DNA from: Noviluteimonas sp052115395
GTDB lineage: Bacteria > Pseudomonadota > Gammaproteobacteria > Xanthomonadales > Xanthomonadaceae
DNA length: 64,000 bases
Reading direction: 5' to 3' (one strand)
Assembly: GCA_052115395.1 (NCBI GenBank)
Contig: JBFRGO010000004.1
Under the pieces are notes generated by a model, which was given only the letters and a program-made list of their open reading frames with translations, had not been told where the DNA came from and did no database searches. Numbering within the stretch: position 1 is the first letter of the stretch; every line of letters starts with the position of its first letter. Below, in pieces: positions 34,961 to 45,887 of the stretch. A program made the position numbers and the translations under genes.

Positions 34961-36361
34961 TTACTGCGTCGGCTGCTGCACCGCGGCCGAGACATTCACC
35001 GTCAGGAAGCGGTTGACGCGCTGCACGTCCTCGACATCCAGCGTGCCCGCGGCCTGTTCGAGGTTCAGCACGCTCTGCAGGAAGTTGTAACGCGCCAGCG
35101 CGAAGGCCTGCTGCGCCTGGAACAGGTTGCGCTGGTTGACCAGCACGTCGAGCACGGTGCGCGTGCCGACTTCCAGGCCGACCTGCGAGGCTTCGTACGC
35201 GGCCTTCGCCGAGACGACCGCGAGGCGGCGTGCTTCGACTTCGCTCACGCCCGCGACGACCACCTGGTAGGCGTTGCGCGTGGCGCGCTCCAGCGAGCGC
35301 TTGTCCTGTTCGAGTTCGTCCTGGCGGATGTCGCGCGTGGCGAGTGCTTCGCGCACGCCCGACTGCGTGGCGCCGCCGGCGAAGATCGGCACGTTGAGCG
35401 TCAGGCCGAAGGAGCGCGCGCGGCTCTCGTTGTCGAACGCGGTTTCCGCGCCGTTGAGGTTGTTGGTCGTGTCGCCGTCGGTGTGCGTGTTGCCGTAGTC
35501 GCCGCCGAAGTACAGCGTCGGCAGGTGGCCGGCGCGCGCGGTGGACACATCCTGCTCGGCCGACTTGACCTGCAGTTCCTTCGCGCGCAGGGCCGGGTTG
35601 TTTTCGAAGGCGGTCTTCACCCACGCGTCTTCGTCGGCGTGTTCGGGCAGTTGCGGCTGGAAGTCTTCCGGCAGGCCCTTGAGGTTGGCCACGGGGCGAC
35701 CGGTGATTTCGGCCAGCGCCTGGTAGGCATCGGCGACCTGGTTCTGTGCGGTGATGGTGTTGGCGCGCGCGGTGTCGTACTGCGCGCGCGCTTCGTGCAC
35801 GTCGGTGATCGGCGCCAGGCCGACTTCCAGGCGCTTGCTCGCGAAGTCGAACTGCTTCTTCAGCGCGGTTTCCGACGACTCGGCGGCGGCCAGGTTTTCC
35901 AGCTGCACCAGCACGTTGAAGTAGGCGGCCGACGTGCGCGTGATCAGCTGGTCGCTCGCCGATTCCAGGTTGAAGTCGCTCGCTTCGCTCAACGCATTGG
36001 CGCTGCGCAGGCGCGAGATGCGGGCGCCGTCGAACACCATCTGGTCCAGGGTGACGCCGTAGCGGCGGGTGGTGGAGTCGCTGGTGGAATCGTTGTTGCC
36101 CAGGGGCGTGCCGGCGAAGACCTGCTGGCCGCTGGCGTCTTCGTTCGCCTTGGAGTAGCTGGCCTGGCCATTGAGTTGCGGCAGCAGCAACGCGCGCGCC
36201 TGCACGCGGCCTTCCTTGACGACGAGGCGGTTGGACTCGGCGGCCGAGAACTGCGGATCGCCGGCGCGTGCCAGCTCGTAGGTCTGCAGCAGGTCTTCGG
36301 CATGCACGGCGCAGGGCAACAAGGCAAAGGCGAGGGCCATGACGAGGGGACGACGGCTCAT
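34961..36361 (-). CDS. tolC: TolC family outer membrane channel protein
   Basis: 466 aa. Signal peptide (RRPLVMALAFALLPCAVHA) then the OEP fold: EDLLQTYELARAGDPQFSAAESNRLV, two internal repeats of coiled helices (YGVTLDQMVFDG; FGLTLNVPIFAGG) and VGTRTVLDVLVNQRNLFQAQQAFALARYNFL-type C-terminal repeat. It is the exit duct for RND and type I systems; the RND pair at 37954-42172 has no own channel gene and may use it. The ATG at 36361 has GGAAGGA upstream. pcm precedes by 38 bp. Confidence 0.96.
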   Translation of the reverse strand: MSRRPLVMALAFALLPCAVHAEDLLQTYELARAGDPQFSAAESNRLVVKEGRVQARALLLPQLNGQASYSKANEDASGQQVFAGTPLGNNDSTSDSTTRRYGVTLDQMVFDGARISRLRSANALSEASDFNLESASDQLITRTSAAYFNVLVQLENLAAAESSETALKKQFDFASKRLEVGLAPITDVHEARAQYDTARANTITAQNQVADAYQALAEITGRPVANLKGLPEDFQPQLPEHADEDAWVKTAFENNPALRAKELQVKSAEQDVSTARAGHLPTLYFGGDYGNTHTDGDTTNNLNGAETAFDNESRARSFGLTLNVPIFAGGATQSGVREALATRDIRQDELEQDKRSLERATRNAYQVVVAGVSEVEARRLAVVSAKAAYEASQVGLEVGTRTVLDVLVNQRNLFQAQQAFALARYNFLQSVLNLEQAAGTLDVEDVQRVNRFLTVNVSAAVQQPTQ

Positions 36362-36399
36362 GCGGGTTCCTTCCGGATCAAATGACAAATGGGGGGAGG

Positions 36400-37056
36400 T
36401 CAAAAATCGAAGCGCGGCGCGGGTGCGGCGCCGACGAGATAAGGCAGGTCGGTTTCGAACAACGATTCGATACGCGGACCGTTGACGCCGTTGCGCGCCA
36501 CCACCGCTTCCATCGCCGGCGAAGCGCCGCGGACCGCGAACAGGCGGCCCTCCGGGCGCAGCCACTGAAGAAAGCGGGCGGGCAGGGTGTCGACGGCGCC
36601 GGTCACGACGATGGCGTCGAAGCGGCGTTCGGTGTCGAAGGCGAAGGCGTCGGCGGCGTCGATGCGCACGTTCGCGCCCAGGCCCAGGGCATCCAGGCGG
36701 CCGCGCGCGGCGTCGGCGAGGTCGGCGTGCACCTCGATGCTGTGCACCTCGCGCGCCAGGCGGGCCAGGCACGCGGTGAGGAACCCGCTGCCGGTGCCGA
36801 TCTCGAGCACGTCCTCGCCTTCCTGCACGGCGATGGACTGCAGCACGCGGCCCTCGACGACGGGCTTCATCATGAATTCGCCGTGGCCCAGCGGGAGCGC
36901 CACGTCGGCGTAGGACAGCCCGCGATTGTCCTGGGAAACGAACGCATCGCGCGGAATCGACACGAGCGCATCCAGCACGCGCGCGTCGAGCACGTCCCAC
37001 GGGCGAACCTGTTGTTCGACCATCAGTTCGCGGGCCTTGGCGTAGTCCATCGTCAT
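36400..37056 (-). CDS. pcm: protein-L-isoaspartate O-methyltransferase family protein
   Basis: 218 aa. N-terminal MDYAKARELMVEQQVRPWDV and the SAM-binding motif EDVLEIGTGSGFLTACLARLA are typical of the Pcm-like proteins found beside tolC. The C-terminus (EGRLFAVRG; ESLFETDLPYLVGA) matches this subfamily rather than the classical surE-linked Pcm. It may repair isoaspartyl residues, but this branch is little studied. The start is ATG 37056 (or 37050). Confidence 0.88.
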   Translation of the reverse strand: MTMDYAKARELMVEQQVRPWDVLDARVLDALVSIPRDAFVSQDNRGLSYADVALPLGHGEFMMKPVVEGRVLQSIAVQEGEDVLEIGTGSGFLTACLARLAREVHSIEVHADLADAARGRLDALGLGANVRIDAADAFAFDTERRFDAIVVTGAVDTLPARFLQWLRPEGRLFAVRGASPAMEAVVARNGVNGPRIESLFETDLPYLVGAAPAPRFDF

Positions 37057-37181
37057 CTCGTTCGTCTCGCAAAGAAAGCCGGGCATTTTACGCCCGGCAG
37101 GCACAGCATCGCTGTGGTAGCACACTCCAACTCAGTGCCGGAAGTCAGCGGGTCCTTGGTCATGCGGGGCCCACCCGGCCG

Positions 37182-37865
37182 TCATTTCCGGGTGGCGTAG
37201 GCCCGCAGGAACATGTCCACGGCGCCTTCCAGCTGGGCTTTGACCTCCCGCGCCTCCGGCATGGGGCCGCATCCGAAGATCACTTTCTGGTGCAGGTCGC
37301 CCTTGGCCAGGCAGAGGAATCGGGAGGCCGCGCCGGGAATGTCGGCGATCTCCAGCTCCCCGCTCTCCACGTGGTGCTGCAGGACATCGGCCACGCGGTC
37401 GATCGCGCGCTGCGGGCCCACGGCCCACGCTTGCTGCGTCATCCCGGTCTCGACCACCTGCGGCGTGCACATGATCCGATGCCCGGCCAATGCGTCGGGA
37501 TCCATGATCATCGCGAAGAAGGCGCGCGCGATCTGCATCAGGCCCTCGTGCAGCGGCGCGGCATCGGCCGCGGCGAACAGCGATTCCGGCAGTTGCTGTT
37601 CGAAATGCGCCTGCACCGCGGCCGCGAACAACGCGTCCTTGTCGCCGAAGTGGCTGTAGACCGTGAGCTTGGAGACGCCTGCGTCGGCCGCGATCTGGTC
37701 CATGCTCACGCCGGCGAAGCCTTGCGCGACGAACAGCCGCTTGGCGGCTTCGAGGATCGCGGCCCGCTTGCCGAGGTCCTTGGGGCGACCGGGACCGGCC
37801 TGCCGCTTCTCGGGCGGAAGGGGGCCTGCGGCATCCGCGGATTTGGCTTTCGATCGCTGCGACAT
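37182..37865 (-). CDS. TetR/AcrR family transcriptional repressor
   Basis: 227 aa. A basic N-terminal tail (SKAKSADAAG, GPGRPKDL) precedes the TetR HTH: AILEAAKRLFVAQGFAGVSMDQIAADAGVSKLTVYSHFGDKDAL. The C-terminal ligand domain resembles TetR_C members linked to RND pumps (HRIMCTPQVVETGMTQQAW). It is divergent from the efflux genes with 88 bp between starts, a layout that predicts repression of the pump and of itself. Confidence 0.93.
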   Translation of the reverse strand: MSQRSKAKSADAAGPLPPEKRQAGPGRPKDLGKRAAILEAAKRLFVAQGFAGVSMDQIAADAGVSKLTVYSHFGDKDALFAAAVQAHFEQQLPESLFAAADAAPLHEGLMQIARAFFAMIMDPDALAGHRIMCTPQVVETGMTQQAWAVGPQRAIDRVADVLQHHVESGELEIADIPGAASRFLCLAKGDLHQKVIFGCGPMPEAREVKAQLEGAVDMFLRAYATRK

Positions 37866-37872
37866 GCTCGTT

Positions 37873-37914
37873 ACTATAACGAAATACTGGACTGTTGGGT
37901 TCGCTATTTATAGT
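37873..37914. promoter_or_regulatory. divergent promoter/operator region of tetR and efflux operon
   Basis: ACTATAA (37873-37879) and TTATAGT (37908-37914) form an inverted repeat centred at 37893.5. TATAGT reads as a -10 box outward on both strands (37909-37914 plus; 37873-37878 minus). CGAA and TTCG extend the dyad. A TetR dimer bound at the centre could silence both promoters. The -35 boxes are not clear. Confidence 0.5.
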
Positions 37915-37953
37915 CTACCGGCCAGTTCAATAAGCGCCCCCGACGAGATCCGC

Positions 37954-39111
37954 ATGGCCATGCAGCACAGGATGCACCGGCATCCCTCCACCGATCGCCC
38001 ATTTTTTCGTTCCTTCGTGACGGCCGCATGCATCGCCGTCGCAGTGGCGGCCTGCGGCAAGGATGAGGCTGCGGTCGAAACCCCGCGCCCCGTGCTCGTG
38101 GTGACGCCGGGCCAGGGCCCGGATGCCGAACCGCTCGCCTTCGCAGGCGAAGTGCGTGCGCGCGAAGAAAGCCCGCTGTCCTTCCGCGTGGGTGGGCAGA
38201 TCGTGCGCCGCTTGGTGGATGCGGGCGATCGCGTGCGTCGCGGCGACGTGCTCGCCGAACTGGATCCGAACGACCTGCGTGCACAGGCCGAAGCAGCGCA
38301 GGCGCAGGTGACCGCCGCCGAAGGCGAATTGGCGCGCGCCGCATCGGACAAGCAACGTTACCAGCGACTGGCCGACGAACAACTCGTGAGCCGCTCCACG
38401 CTCGATGCACAGAACGCCGCCTATGCCGCCGCCGCGGGCAACGCGCGTGCGGCGCGCGCGCAACGCGATGTCGCGCGCAACCAATCGGCTTACACACAAC
38501 TGCGCGCGCCGCGCGACGGCGTGATCGCCACGCGCGAAGCCGAAGCGGGCCAGACCGTCACGTCGGGCCAGGCGATCTACACGCTCGCCGGCGAGACCGG
38601 CCGCGAAGTCGCCATCTCGCTGCCCGAATCGCGCATCCGCGAATTCGCCGTGGGCCAACCGGTGCTCGTGGAATTGTGGAGCCAACCCGGCGAACGCCTG
38701 CCCGGCCGCATCCGCGAAATCAGCGCGGCCGCCGATCGACAGGCGCGCACTTACGCCACGCGCATCGCGCTGGATCCGAACGCTTCGAAGGCCGTCGAAC
38801 TCGGCCAGAGCGCGCGCGTCTACATCGCCGCCGCGAATCCCACCGCCACGACGATCGCACTGCGCTTGCCGCTTTCCGCGCTCCAGCGTGGCGACAAGGG
38901 CGAGATGTCGGTGTGGGTCGTCGATCCGCGCACGAATGCATTGAAGCGCGTGCCCGTGCGCGTGGGTCCCTTCGGCGCGGAATCGGTGCCGGTGCTCTCG
39001 GGCGTGCACGCGGGCGACCGCGTTGTCGCCGCCGGCGGACACCTGTTGCGCGAAGGCCAGGTCGTCGCGCCGGTGGACCGCCAGAACCGCCCGCTAACGA
39101 AGGCGCGCTGA
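37954..39111 (+). CDS. RND efflux periplasmic adaptor lipoprotein
   Basis: 385 aa HlyD/AcrA-type membrane fusion protein. A signal with lipobox-like AVAVAAC (then GKDE) suggests an inner-membrane lipoprotein. GEVRAREESPLSFRVGGQIVRRLVDAGDRVRRGDVLAELDP is the lipoyl half, followed by a helical hairpin (AEAAQAQVTAAEGELARA) and YTQLRAPRDGVIATREAEAGQTV. The C-terminal beta-barrel ends with a QVVAPVDRQ segment. The ATG at 37954 is the first of three near starts, preceded by GACGAG. The pump gene starts 1 bp after its stop. Confidence 0.94.
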   Translation: MAMQHRMHRHPSTDRPFFRSFVTAACIAVAVAACGKDEAAVETPRPVLVVTPGQGPDAEPLAFAGEVRAREESPLSFRVGGQIVRRLVDAGDRVRRGDVLAELDPNDLRAQAEAAQAQVTAAEGELARAASDKQRYQRLADEQLVSRSTLDAQNAAYAAAAGNARAARAQRDVARNQSAYTQLRAPRDGVIATREAEAGQTVTSGQAIYTLAGETGREVAISLPESRIREFAVGQPVLVELWSQPGERLPGRIREISAAADRQARTYATRIALDPNASKAVELGQSARVYIAAANPTATTIALRLPLSALQRGDKGEMSVWVVDPRTNALKRVPVRVGPFGAESVPVLSGVHAGDRVVAAGGHLLREGQVVAPVDRQNRPLTKAR

Positions 39112-39112
39112 C

Positions 39113-42100
39113 ATGCCGTCCTTCAACGCCTCCGAATGGGCGCTGCGCAACCGCACGCTGATCGTCTACGCGATGCTCGTGCTCGCGGTGCTCGGCTTCA
39201 TGAGTTATCGCAGCCTGGGGCAATCGGAAGATCCGCCGTTCACCTTCAAAGCGATGGTCGTGCGCACGGTGTGGCCGGGCGCGACCGCCGACGAAGTCTC
39301 GCAGCAGGTCACCGACCGCATCGAGAAAGCGCTGATGACCACGGGCAAGTACGAATTCATCCGTGCTTACTCGCGGCCCGGCGAGTCGCAGGTGATCATG
39401 ATGGCGCGCGACTCGCTGCCGTCCAAGGACGTGCCGGAGCTTTGGTACCAGGTGCGCAAGAAGGTCGGCGACATCGCGCTGACCCTGCCCGAAGGCACGG
39501 TCGGCCCGTTCTTCAACGACGAATTCGGCGATACCTTCGGCAACATCTACGCACTCACCGGCGAAGGCTTCGACTACGCGGTGATGAAGGATTACGCCGA
39601 ACGCGTCGAACTCGAACTGCAACGCATCCCCGATGTCGGCAAGGTCGAACTGGTCGGCCTGCAGGACGAGAAGATCTGGATCGAGTTGTCGAATACGAAG
39701 CTCGCCACGCTCGGCATTCCGCTCAGCGCCGTGCAGACAGCGCTGTCCGAACAGAATGCGGTCGTGCCCGCGGGCTTCTTCGAAACCGGCAGCGACCGCA
39801 TCCAGATCCGCGTGACCGGCGCACTGCGTTCGGTCGACGAGATCCGCGATTTCCCGGTGCACGTGGGCGATCGCACGTTCCGCGTCGGCGACATCGCGAC
39901 GATCGAACGCGGGTTCGCCGATCCGGCGTCGCCGCGCATGCGCTTCATGGGCCAGGACGCCATCGGCATCGCGGTCGCGATGAAGGATGGCGGCGACATC
40001 CTGCGTCTGGGCAAGACGCTGGACCGCGAAACCGCGCGCCTGCAAAGCTCGCTGCCCGCGGGCATGGAACTGCGCAAGGTGTCCGACCAGCCGCACGCGG
40101 TGAGCGAGTCGGTCGGTGAATTCGTGAAGGTGCTCGCCGAGGCCGTCGCGATCGTGCTCGTCGTGAGCTTCTTTTCGCTGGGCTTCCGCACGGGCCTGGT
40201 CGTCGCGGTGTCGATCCCGCTGGTCCTCGCGATGACCTTCGCGGTGATGCACTACTTCGGCATCGGCCTGCACAAGATTTCGCTCGGCGCGTTGGTACTC
40301 GCACTCGGCCTGCTCGTGGACGACGCGATCATCGCGGTGGAGATGATGGCCATCAAGATGGAGCAGGGCTTCTCGCGCCTGAAGGCGGCGAGTTACGCCT
40401 GGGACACCACGGCCTTTCCGATGCTCACCGGCACGCTGGTGACGGCGGCGGGCTTCCTGCCGATCGCGACCGCGGCCTCGAGCACGGGCGAGTACACGCG
40501 CTCGCTGTTCCAGGTCGTGACCATCGCGTTGGTCGTGTCGTGGATCGCAGCGGTGTTGTTCATTCCCTATCTCGGCGACCGCCTGTTGCCGGACCTGCAC
40601 AGGAAGCACCAGGAGGCGCACGATCCGCACGCCACGCGCTTCTACCAGCGCTTTCGCGGGCTGCTCGGCTGGTGCCTGGAGCATCGCAAGACCGTCATCG
40701 CGATGACGGCGGCGGCGTTCGTCGCGTCGATCCTGCTGTTCCGTTTCGTGCCGCAACAATTCTTCCCCGATTCCACGCGGCCGGAGTTGATGGTCGACAT
40801 GGAGCTGGCGGAAGGCTCGTCGCTGAAGGCGACCGAATCGCAGGCCAAGCGCCTGGAAGCGCTGCTGCGCAAGCGCGAGGGCGTCGACAATTACGTCGCG
40901 TACGTCGGCACCGGATCACCGCGCTTCTATCTTCCGCTCGACCAGCAGCTGCCTGCAGCGAATTTCTCGCAGTTCGTCGTGCGCACGCATGATTCCAAGG
41001 CGCGCGAAGACGTCCGCAAATGGTTGATCGAGGACGTCGCGCCGCAATTCCCCGCCTTGCAGTTGCGCGTGACGCGGCTGGAGAACGGCCCGCCGGTCGG
41101 ATACCCGCTGCAATTCCGCGTGTCGGGCGAGCACACCGATCGCGTGCGCGCTTATGCAACGCAGGTCGAAGCGAAGGTGCGCGCCAATCCGAATGTCGCC
41201 AACGTCAACCTGGATTGGGACGAACCCAGCAAGGTCGTGCGCCTGGAGATCGACCAGGAGCGGGCGCGCGCGCTCGGCGTGAGCACGGCGGGCTTGTCGA
41301 AGTTCCTCTCCGGTTCCTTGTCCGGCCTGCACGTCAGCACGTATCGCGAAGGCAACGAGCTGATCGAGATGTTGCTGCGCGGCGCCGACGATGAGCGCAC
41401 GCGCCTGGATCTGCTCGGCAGCCTCGCGGTGCCGACGCAGAACGGCACCGTCGTGCCGCTCGCGCAGATCGCGACGCTGAAATACGTCTTCGAGGACGGC
41501 ATCATCTGGCATCGCAATCGCCTGCCGACGGTCACCGTACGCGCGGACATCCGCAACACGCTCACGCCGCCGACGGTGGTCGCGCAGATCCTGCCGACGC
41601 TCGAGGGCATCCGCGCCGACCTGCCGGAAGGCTATCTGCTCGAAACCGGCGGCACCGTCGAGGATTCGGCGCGCGGGCAGAACTCGATCAACGCCGGCCT
41701 GCCGCTGTTCCTCTTCGTCGTGGTGACCTTGTTGATGGTGCAGTTGCGCAGCTTCTCGCGCACGGCGATGGTGATGCTCACCGCGCCCCTGGGCCTGATC
41801 GGCGTGACCTTGTTCCTGCTGGTCTTCCGCGTGCCCTTCGGCTTCGTGGCGATGCTCGGCACGATCGCGCTGGCCGGCATGATCATGCGCAACTCGGTGA
41901 TCCTCGTCGACCAGATCGAACAGGACATCGCGCACGGCAACGACCGCTGGCACGCCATCATCGAAGCGACGGTGCGCCGCTTCCGTCCCATCGTGCTCAC
42001 GGCGCTCGCCGCGGTGCTCGCGATGATCCCGCTCACGCGTTCGGCCTTCTTCGGGCCGATGGCGGTGGCGATCATGGGCGGCTTGATCGTGGCGACGGTG

Positions 42101-42172
42101 CTGACGCTGTTGTTCCTGCCGGCCTTGTACGCGGCGTGGTTCAAGGTGAAGCGCGAAGAGGCCGTTTCCTAG
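39113..42172 (+). CDS. RND family efflux pump inner-membrane permease (HAE1-type)
   Basis: 1019 aa AcrB-like proton antiporter. N-terminal TM1 (TLIVYAMLVLAVLGFMSYRSL) is followed by SEDPPFTFKAMVVRTVWPGAT, the porter domain start. TM4 carries the proton-relay aspartates in LALGLLVDDAIIAVEMM. The second half repeats the fold with ALAGMIMRNSVILVDQIEQD. It resembles the acriflavin-resistance branch of RND pumps; substrates are unknown. It probably uses TolC (34961-36361). Confidence 0.95.
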   Translation: MPSFNASEWALRNRTLIVYAMLVLAVLGFMSYRSLGQSEDPPFTFKAMVVRTVWPGATADEVSQQVTDRIEKALMTTGKYEFIRAYSRPGESQVIMMARDSLPSKDVPELWYQVRKKVGDIALTLPEGTVGPFFNDEFGDTFGNIYALTGEGFDYAVMKDYAERVELELQRIPDVGKVELVGLQDEKIWIELSNTKLATLGIPLSAVQTALSEQNAVVPAGFFETGSDRIQIRVTGALRSVDEIRDFPVHVGDRTFRVGDIATIERGFADPASPRMRFMGQDAIGIAVAMKDGGDILRLGKTLDRETARLQSSLPAGMELRKVSDQPHAVSESVGEFVKVLAEAVAIVLVVSFFSLGFRTGLVVAVSIPLVLAMTFAVMHYFGIGLHKISLGALVLALGLLVDDAIIAVEMMAIKMEQGFSRLKAASYAWDTTAFPMLTGTLVTAAGFLPIATAASSTGEYTRSLFQVVTIALVVSWIAAVLFIPYLGDRLLPDLHRKHQEAHDPHATRFYQRFRGLLGWCLEHRKTVIAMTAAAFVASILLFRFVPQQFFPDSTRPELMVDMELAEGSSLKATESQAKRLEALLRKREGVDNYVAYVGTGSPRFYLPLDQQLPAANFSQFVVRTHDSKAREDVRKWLIEDVAPQFPALQLRVTRLENGPPVGYPLQFRVSGEHTDRVRAYATQVEAKVRANPNVANVNLDWDEPSKVVRLEIDQERARALGVSTAGLSKFLSGSLSGLHVSTYREGNELIEMLLRGADDERTRLDLLGSLAVPTQNGTVVPLAQIATLKYVFEDGIIWHRNRLPTVTVRADIRNTLTPPTVVAQILPTLEGIRADLPEGYLLETGGTVEDSARGQNSINAGLPLFLFVVVTLLMVQLRSFSRTAMVMLTAPLGLIGVTLFLLVFRVPFGFVAMLGTIALAGMIMRNSVILVDQIEQDIAHGNDRWHAIIEATVRRFRPIVLTALAAVLAMIPLTRSAFFGPMAVAIMGGLIVATVLTLLFLPALYAAWFKVKREEAVS

Positions 42173-42223
42173 CGCGACGCGGGAACATTGCACCTGCCGA
42201 CGCAGGCGGCAGGCCCGTTGAAT

Positions 42224-42247
42224 CCCCTCCCTTTGATCAGGGAGGGG
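42224..42247 (+). repeat. REP-like hairpin containing the ribosome-binding site of the next gene
   Basis: CCCCTCCCT (42224-42232), 6-nt loop, AGGGAGGGG (42239-42247), perfect 9-bp stem. The right arm is also the only Shine-Dalgarno-like sequence before the ATG at 42255, so folding would hide it. The motif resembles the palindromes at 15490 and 51561. Confidence 0.7.
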
Positions 42248-42254
42248 CGCAGCG

Positions 42255-42827
42255 ATGCGAAGGATTCACCGGTGTGCCGCCATCGCCGCGGTGGTGGCCG
42301 TGGCGTGCCTGGCGACTTCGATGCCTTCCGTGGCTTGCGATCTGGCCGCGCCGCGCTTCCATCCCTCGCAGGCGACACCGGATTCCTCCCATCCCAAGCG
42401 CACGCGCGTTCCGAAGGCCATCGGCGTCGAGCTGTCGGGCTTCGCCACGCCGGCCGATGCGGCCCGTTGTTTCGGCGAGCGCTACCACCGGCATCGGCAC
42501 GCGGAACATGTCACCGTGATCGTTCGCGACGAAGACGGCAGTTGGGGCTATCTCACCCCCGGCAAAGGCGGGCGGAACGTGGCCACGGTCGACATCGCCT
42601 CCTTGATGGCGGCCTATCTCGAAACGGGATTCAGCTTGCATGCGTTGGCGCACACGCACCCCTTCGGTTCGCCGCATTTCTCGAAACAGGACGTGGGTCA
42701 GATGCTGCAGCTCGAGCGCGGCGAGTTCTACATGACGAATTGGCGCAACGAAACCTATCGCATGACGCGCGAGATGCTCGATGCGTCGCGGCGAGGCACC
42801 GGGTTCGAAGGCGAACGATTGCGTTAG
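42255..42827 (+). CDS. secreted DUF4329/JAB-like domain protein
   Basis: 190 aa with a signal peptide (AAIAAVVAVACLATSMPSVAC). The C-terminal half has LHALAHTHPFGSPHFSKQDVGQ, the H-x-H-P-x6-S-x2-D arrangement of JAB/JAMM-like metal-binding domains including DUF4329. The N-terminal part is His-rich (RYHRHRHAEHVTVIV). A secreted peptidase or amidase role is possible but not shown. The stop codon overlaps that of homoserine kinase on the other strand (TTAG). Confidence 0.65.
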   Translation: MRRIHRCAAIAAVVAVACLATSMPSVACDLAAPRFHPSQATPDSSHPKRTRVPKAIGVELSGFATPADAARCFGERYHRHRHAEHVTVIVRDEDGSWGYLTPGKGGRNVATVDIASLMAAYLETGFSLHALAHTHPFGSPHFSKQDVGQMLQLERGEFYMTNWRNETYRMTREMLDASRRGTGFEGERLR

Positions 42828-43750
42828 AGGACTTCGGCCCGCGGTCCCGCGACAGGCGAGACATAAGCGCGCGATGCGAATCCGGCGTCGGCGAATGCCG
42901 CCTGCATCGCCGGGGCCGCGCCGCGTGCTTCGCCTTCGGACGCGAACCACGCAAAGACGCTCGGCCCCGCGCCCGACAGGCTCGAACCCAGCGCGCCGTG
43001 ATCCATCGCGGCGCCCTTCACCTGCGCAAACCCGGGCACGAGCGGCGCGCGACGCGGCTCGACGAGCACGTCCTGCAAGCCATCGCGAATCAGATCGACA
43101 TCGCCGCGTTCCAGCCCCAGTAGGAATTGCGCGAGGCGCGCGCCGTGCGCCACGACGGTCGACAGCGGGAAGGGATCGACCAGCACTTCGCGCGAACGTT
43201 TGGTCTCCAACACCTGGTCGGGATGCACGACCACGGCATGCAACCAATCGGGCGCATGCAAGGGCAGCAGGCGCGTCGCGGTCGCCAGTGCGATGCCGCC
43301 GATCAACATCGGTCCGACGTTGTCGCCCTGGTGGCTGCGGCTGGAGGCGTACTCGCCTTCCATCGCGAAGCGATACAGGCCCTCGCGCGTCAGCGGTGCA
43401 TCGAGCAAGGCATTCGCGGCGATGAGTGCGGCCACGCACGAGGCTGCAGAGCCCCCGAGGCCCGCGCCGATCGGAATGCCCTTGTCGAGTTCGATTTCGA
43501 AGCCGAACGGCAGCGCCAGGCCTTCGTGCAGCGCTCGTACGCCGCGACCGGCGGTATTGCGCTCGGTATCCAGGGGGATGGCCGACACATCGCCCGCGCC
43601 GCGCACGGCTACCACGCGGACCTCGCGCGCTTCGATGCGCCGCACGGTCGCGCGATCGGACAGGCCCGCGATCGCGTGGCCCAGCAGGTCGAACCCGACG
43701 CCGATGTTGCCGACGCCGGCGGGAGCGGAAGCTGTGACAGTGGCGCGCAT
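42824..43750 (-). CDS. thrB: homoserine kinase (GHMP kinase family)
   Basis: 308 aa. Phosphorylates homoserine before threonine synthesis. The start MRATVTASAPAGVGNIGVGFDLLGHAI and the GHMP ATP-binding motif GIPIGAGLGGSAASCVAALIAAN are clear. VVVHPDQVLETKRSREVL and SLSGAGPSVFAWF match ThrB. The length is normal. thrA and thrC are not adjacent. The gene is divergent from thiC, with the TPP riboswitch in between. Confidence 0.93.
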   Translation of the reverse strand: MRATVTASAPAGVGNIGVGFDLLGHAIAGLSDRATVRRIEAREVRVVAVRGAGDVSAIPLDTERNTAGRGVRALHEGLALPFGFEIELDKGIPIGAGLGGSAASCVAALIAANALLDAPLTREGLYRFAMEGEYASSRSHQGDNVGPMLIGGIALATATRLLPLHAPDWLHAVVVHPDQVLETKRSREVLVDPFPLSTVVAHGARLAQFLLGLERGDVDLIRDGLQDVLVEPRRAPLVPGFAQVKGAAMDHGALGSSLSGAGPSVFAWFASEGEARGAAPAMQAAFADAGFASRAYVSPVAGPRAEVL

Positions 43751-43828
43751 GTCGGCGTGTGAAGACGGGAAGCGGCCATTATCGACGCGAAGGTGGCCCC
43801 GCGGGGCGCGGCGTGGTGCAATACGCCC

Positions 43829-43907
43829 CGAAGCGGGGGTACCGGCATGCCGGTTGAGACAGACCCTTCGAACCTGACGCGGTTGAAACCGCCGTAGGGA
43901 GCCTTCG
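43829..43907 (+). promoter_or_regulatory. TPP riboswitch (THI element) upstream of thiC
   Basis: Conserved core segments are present in order: GGGGGTACC, GGTTGAGA, GACCCTTCGAACCTGA, then GCCGTAGGGA. The outer stem P1 can form between CGAAG (43829-43833) and CTTCG (43903-43907). A GGACC/GGTCC hairpin (43910-43921) follows before the thiC start at 43963. There is no T tract downstream, so control of translation is more likely than intrinsic termination. Confidence 0.95.
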
Positions 43908-43962
43908 CCGGACCCAGGTCCGTCGCCCGCTTCGTCCCGTGAATCCCCCTTGGACGATGCCC

Positions 43963-45840
<1,878 letters not shown>

Positions 45841-45887
45841 CCCTTCGGGCAATACGCGGCGTTCACGCGAGCCGCTAAGATCGCCGG

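Noticed and set aside
43939..43962. GTG start for thiC at 43939
   Set aside because: It lies close to the riboswitch expression platform and lacks a ribosome-binding site; ATG 43963 has better spacing.
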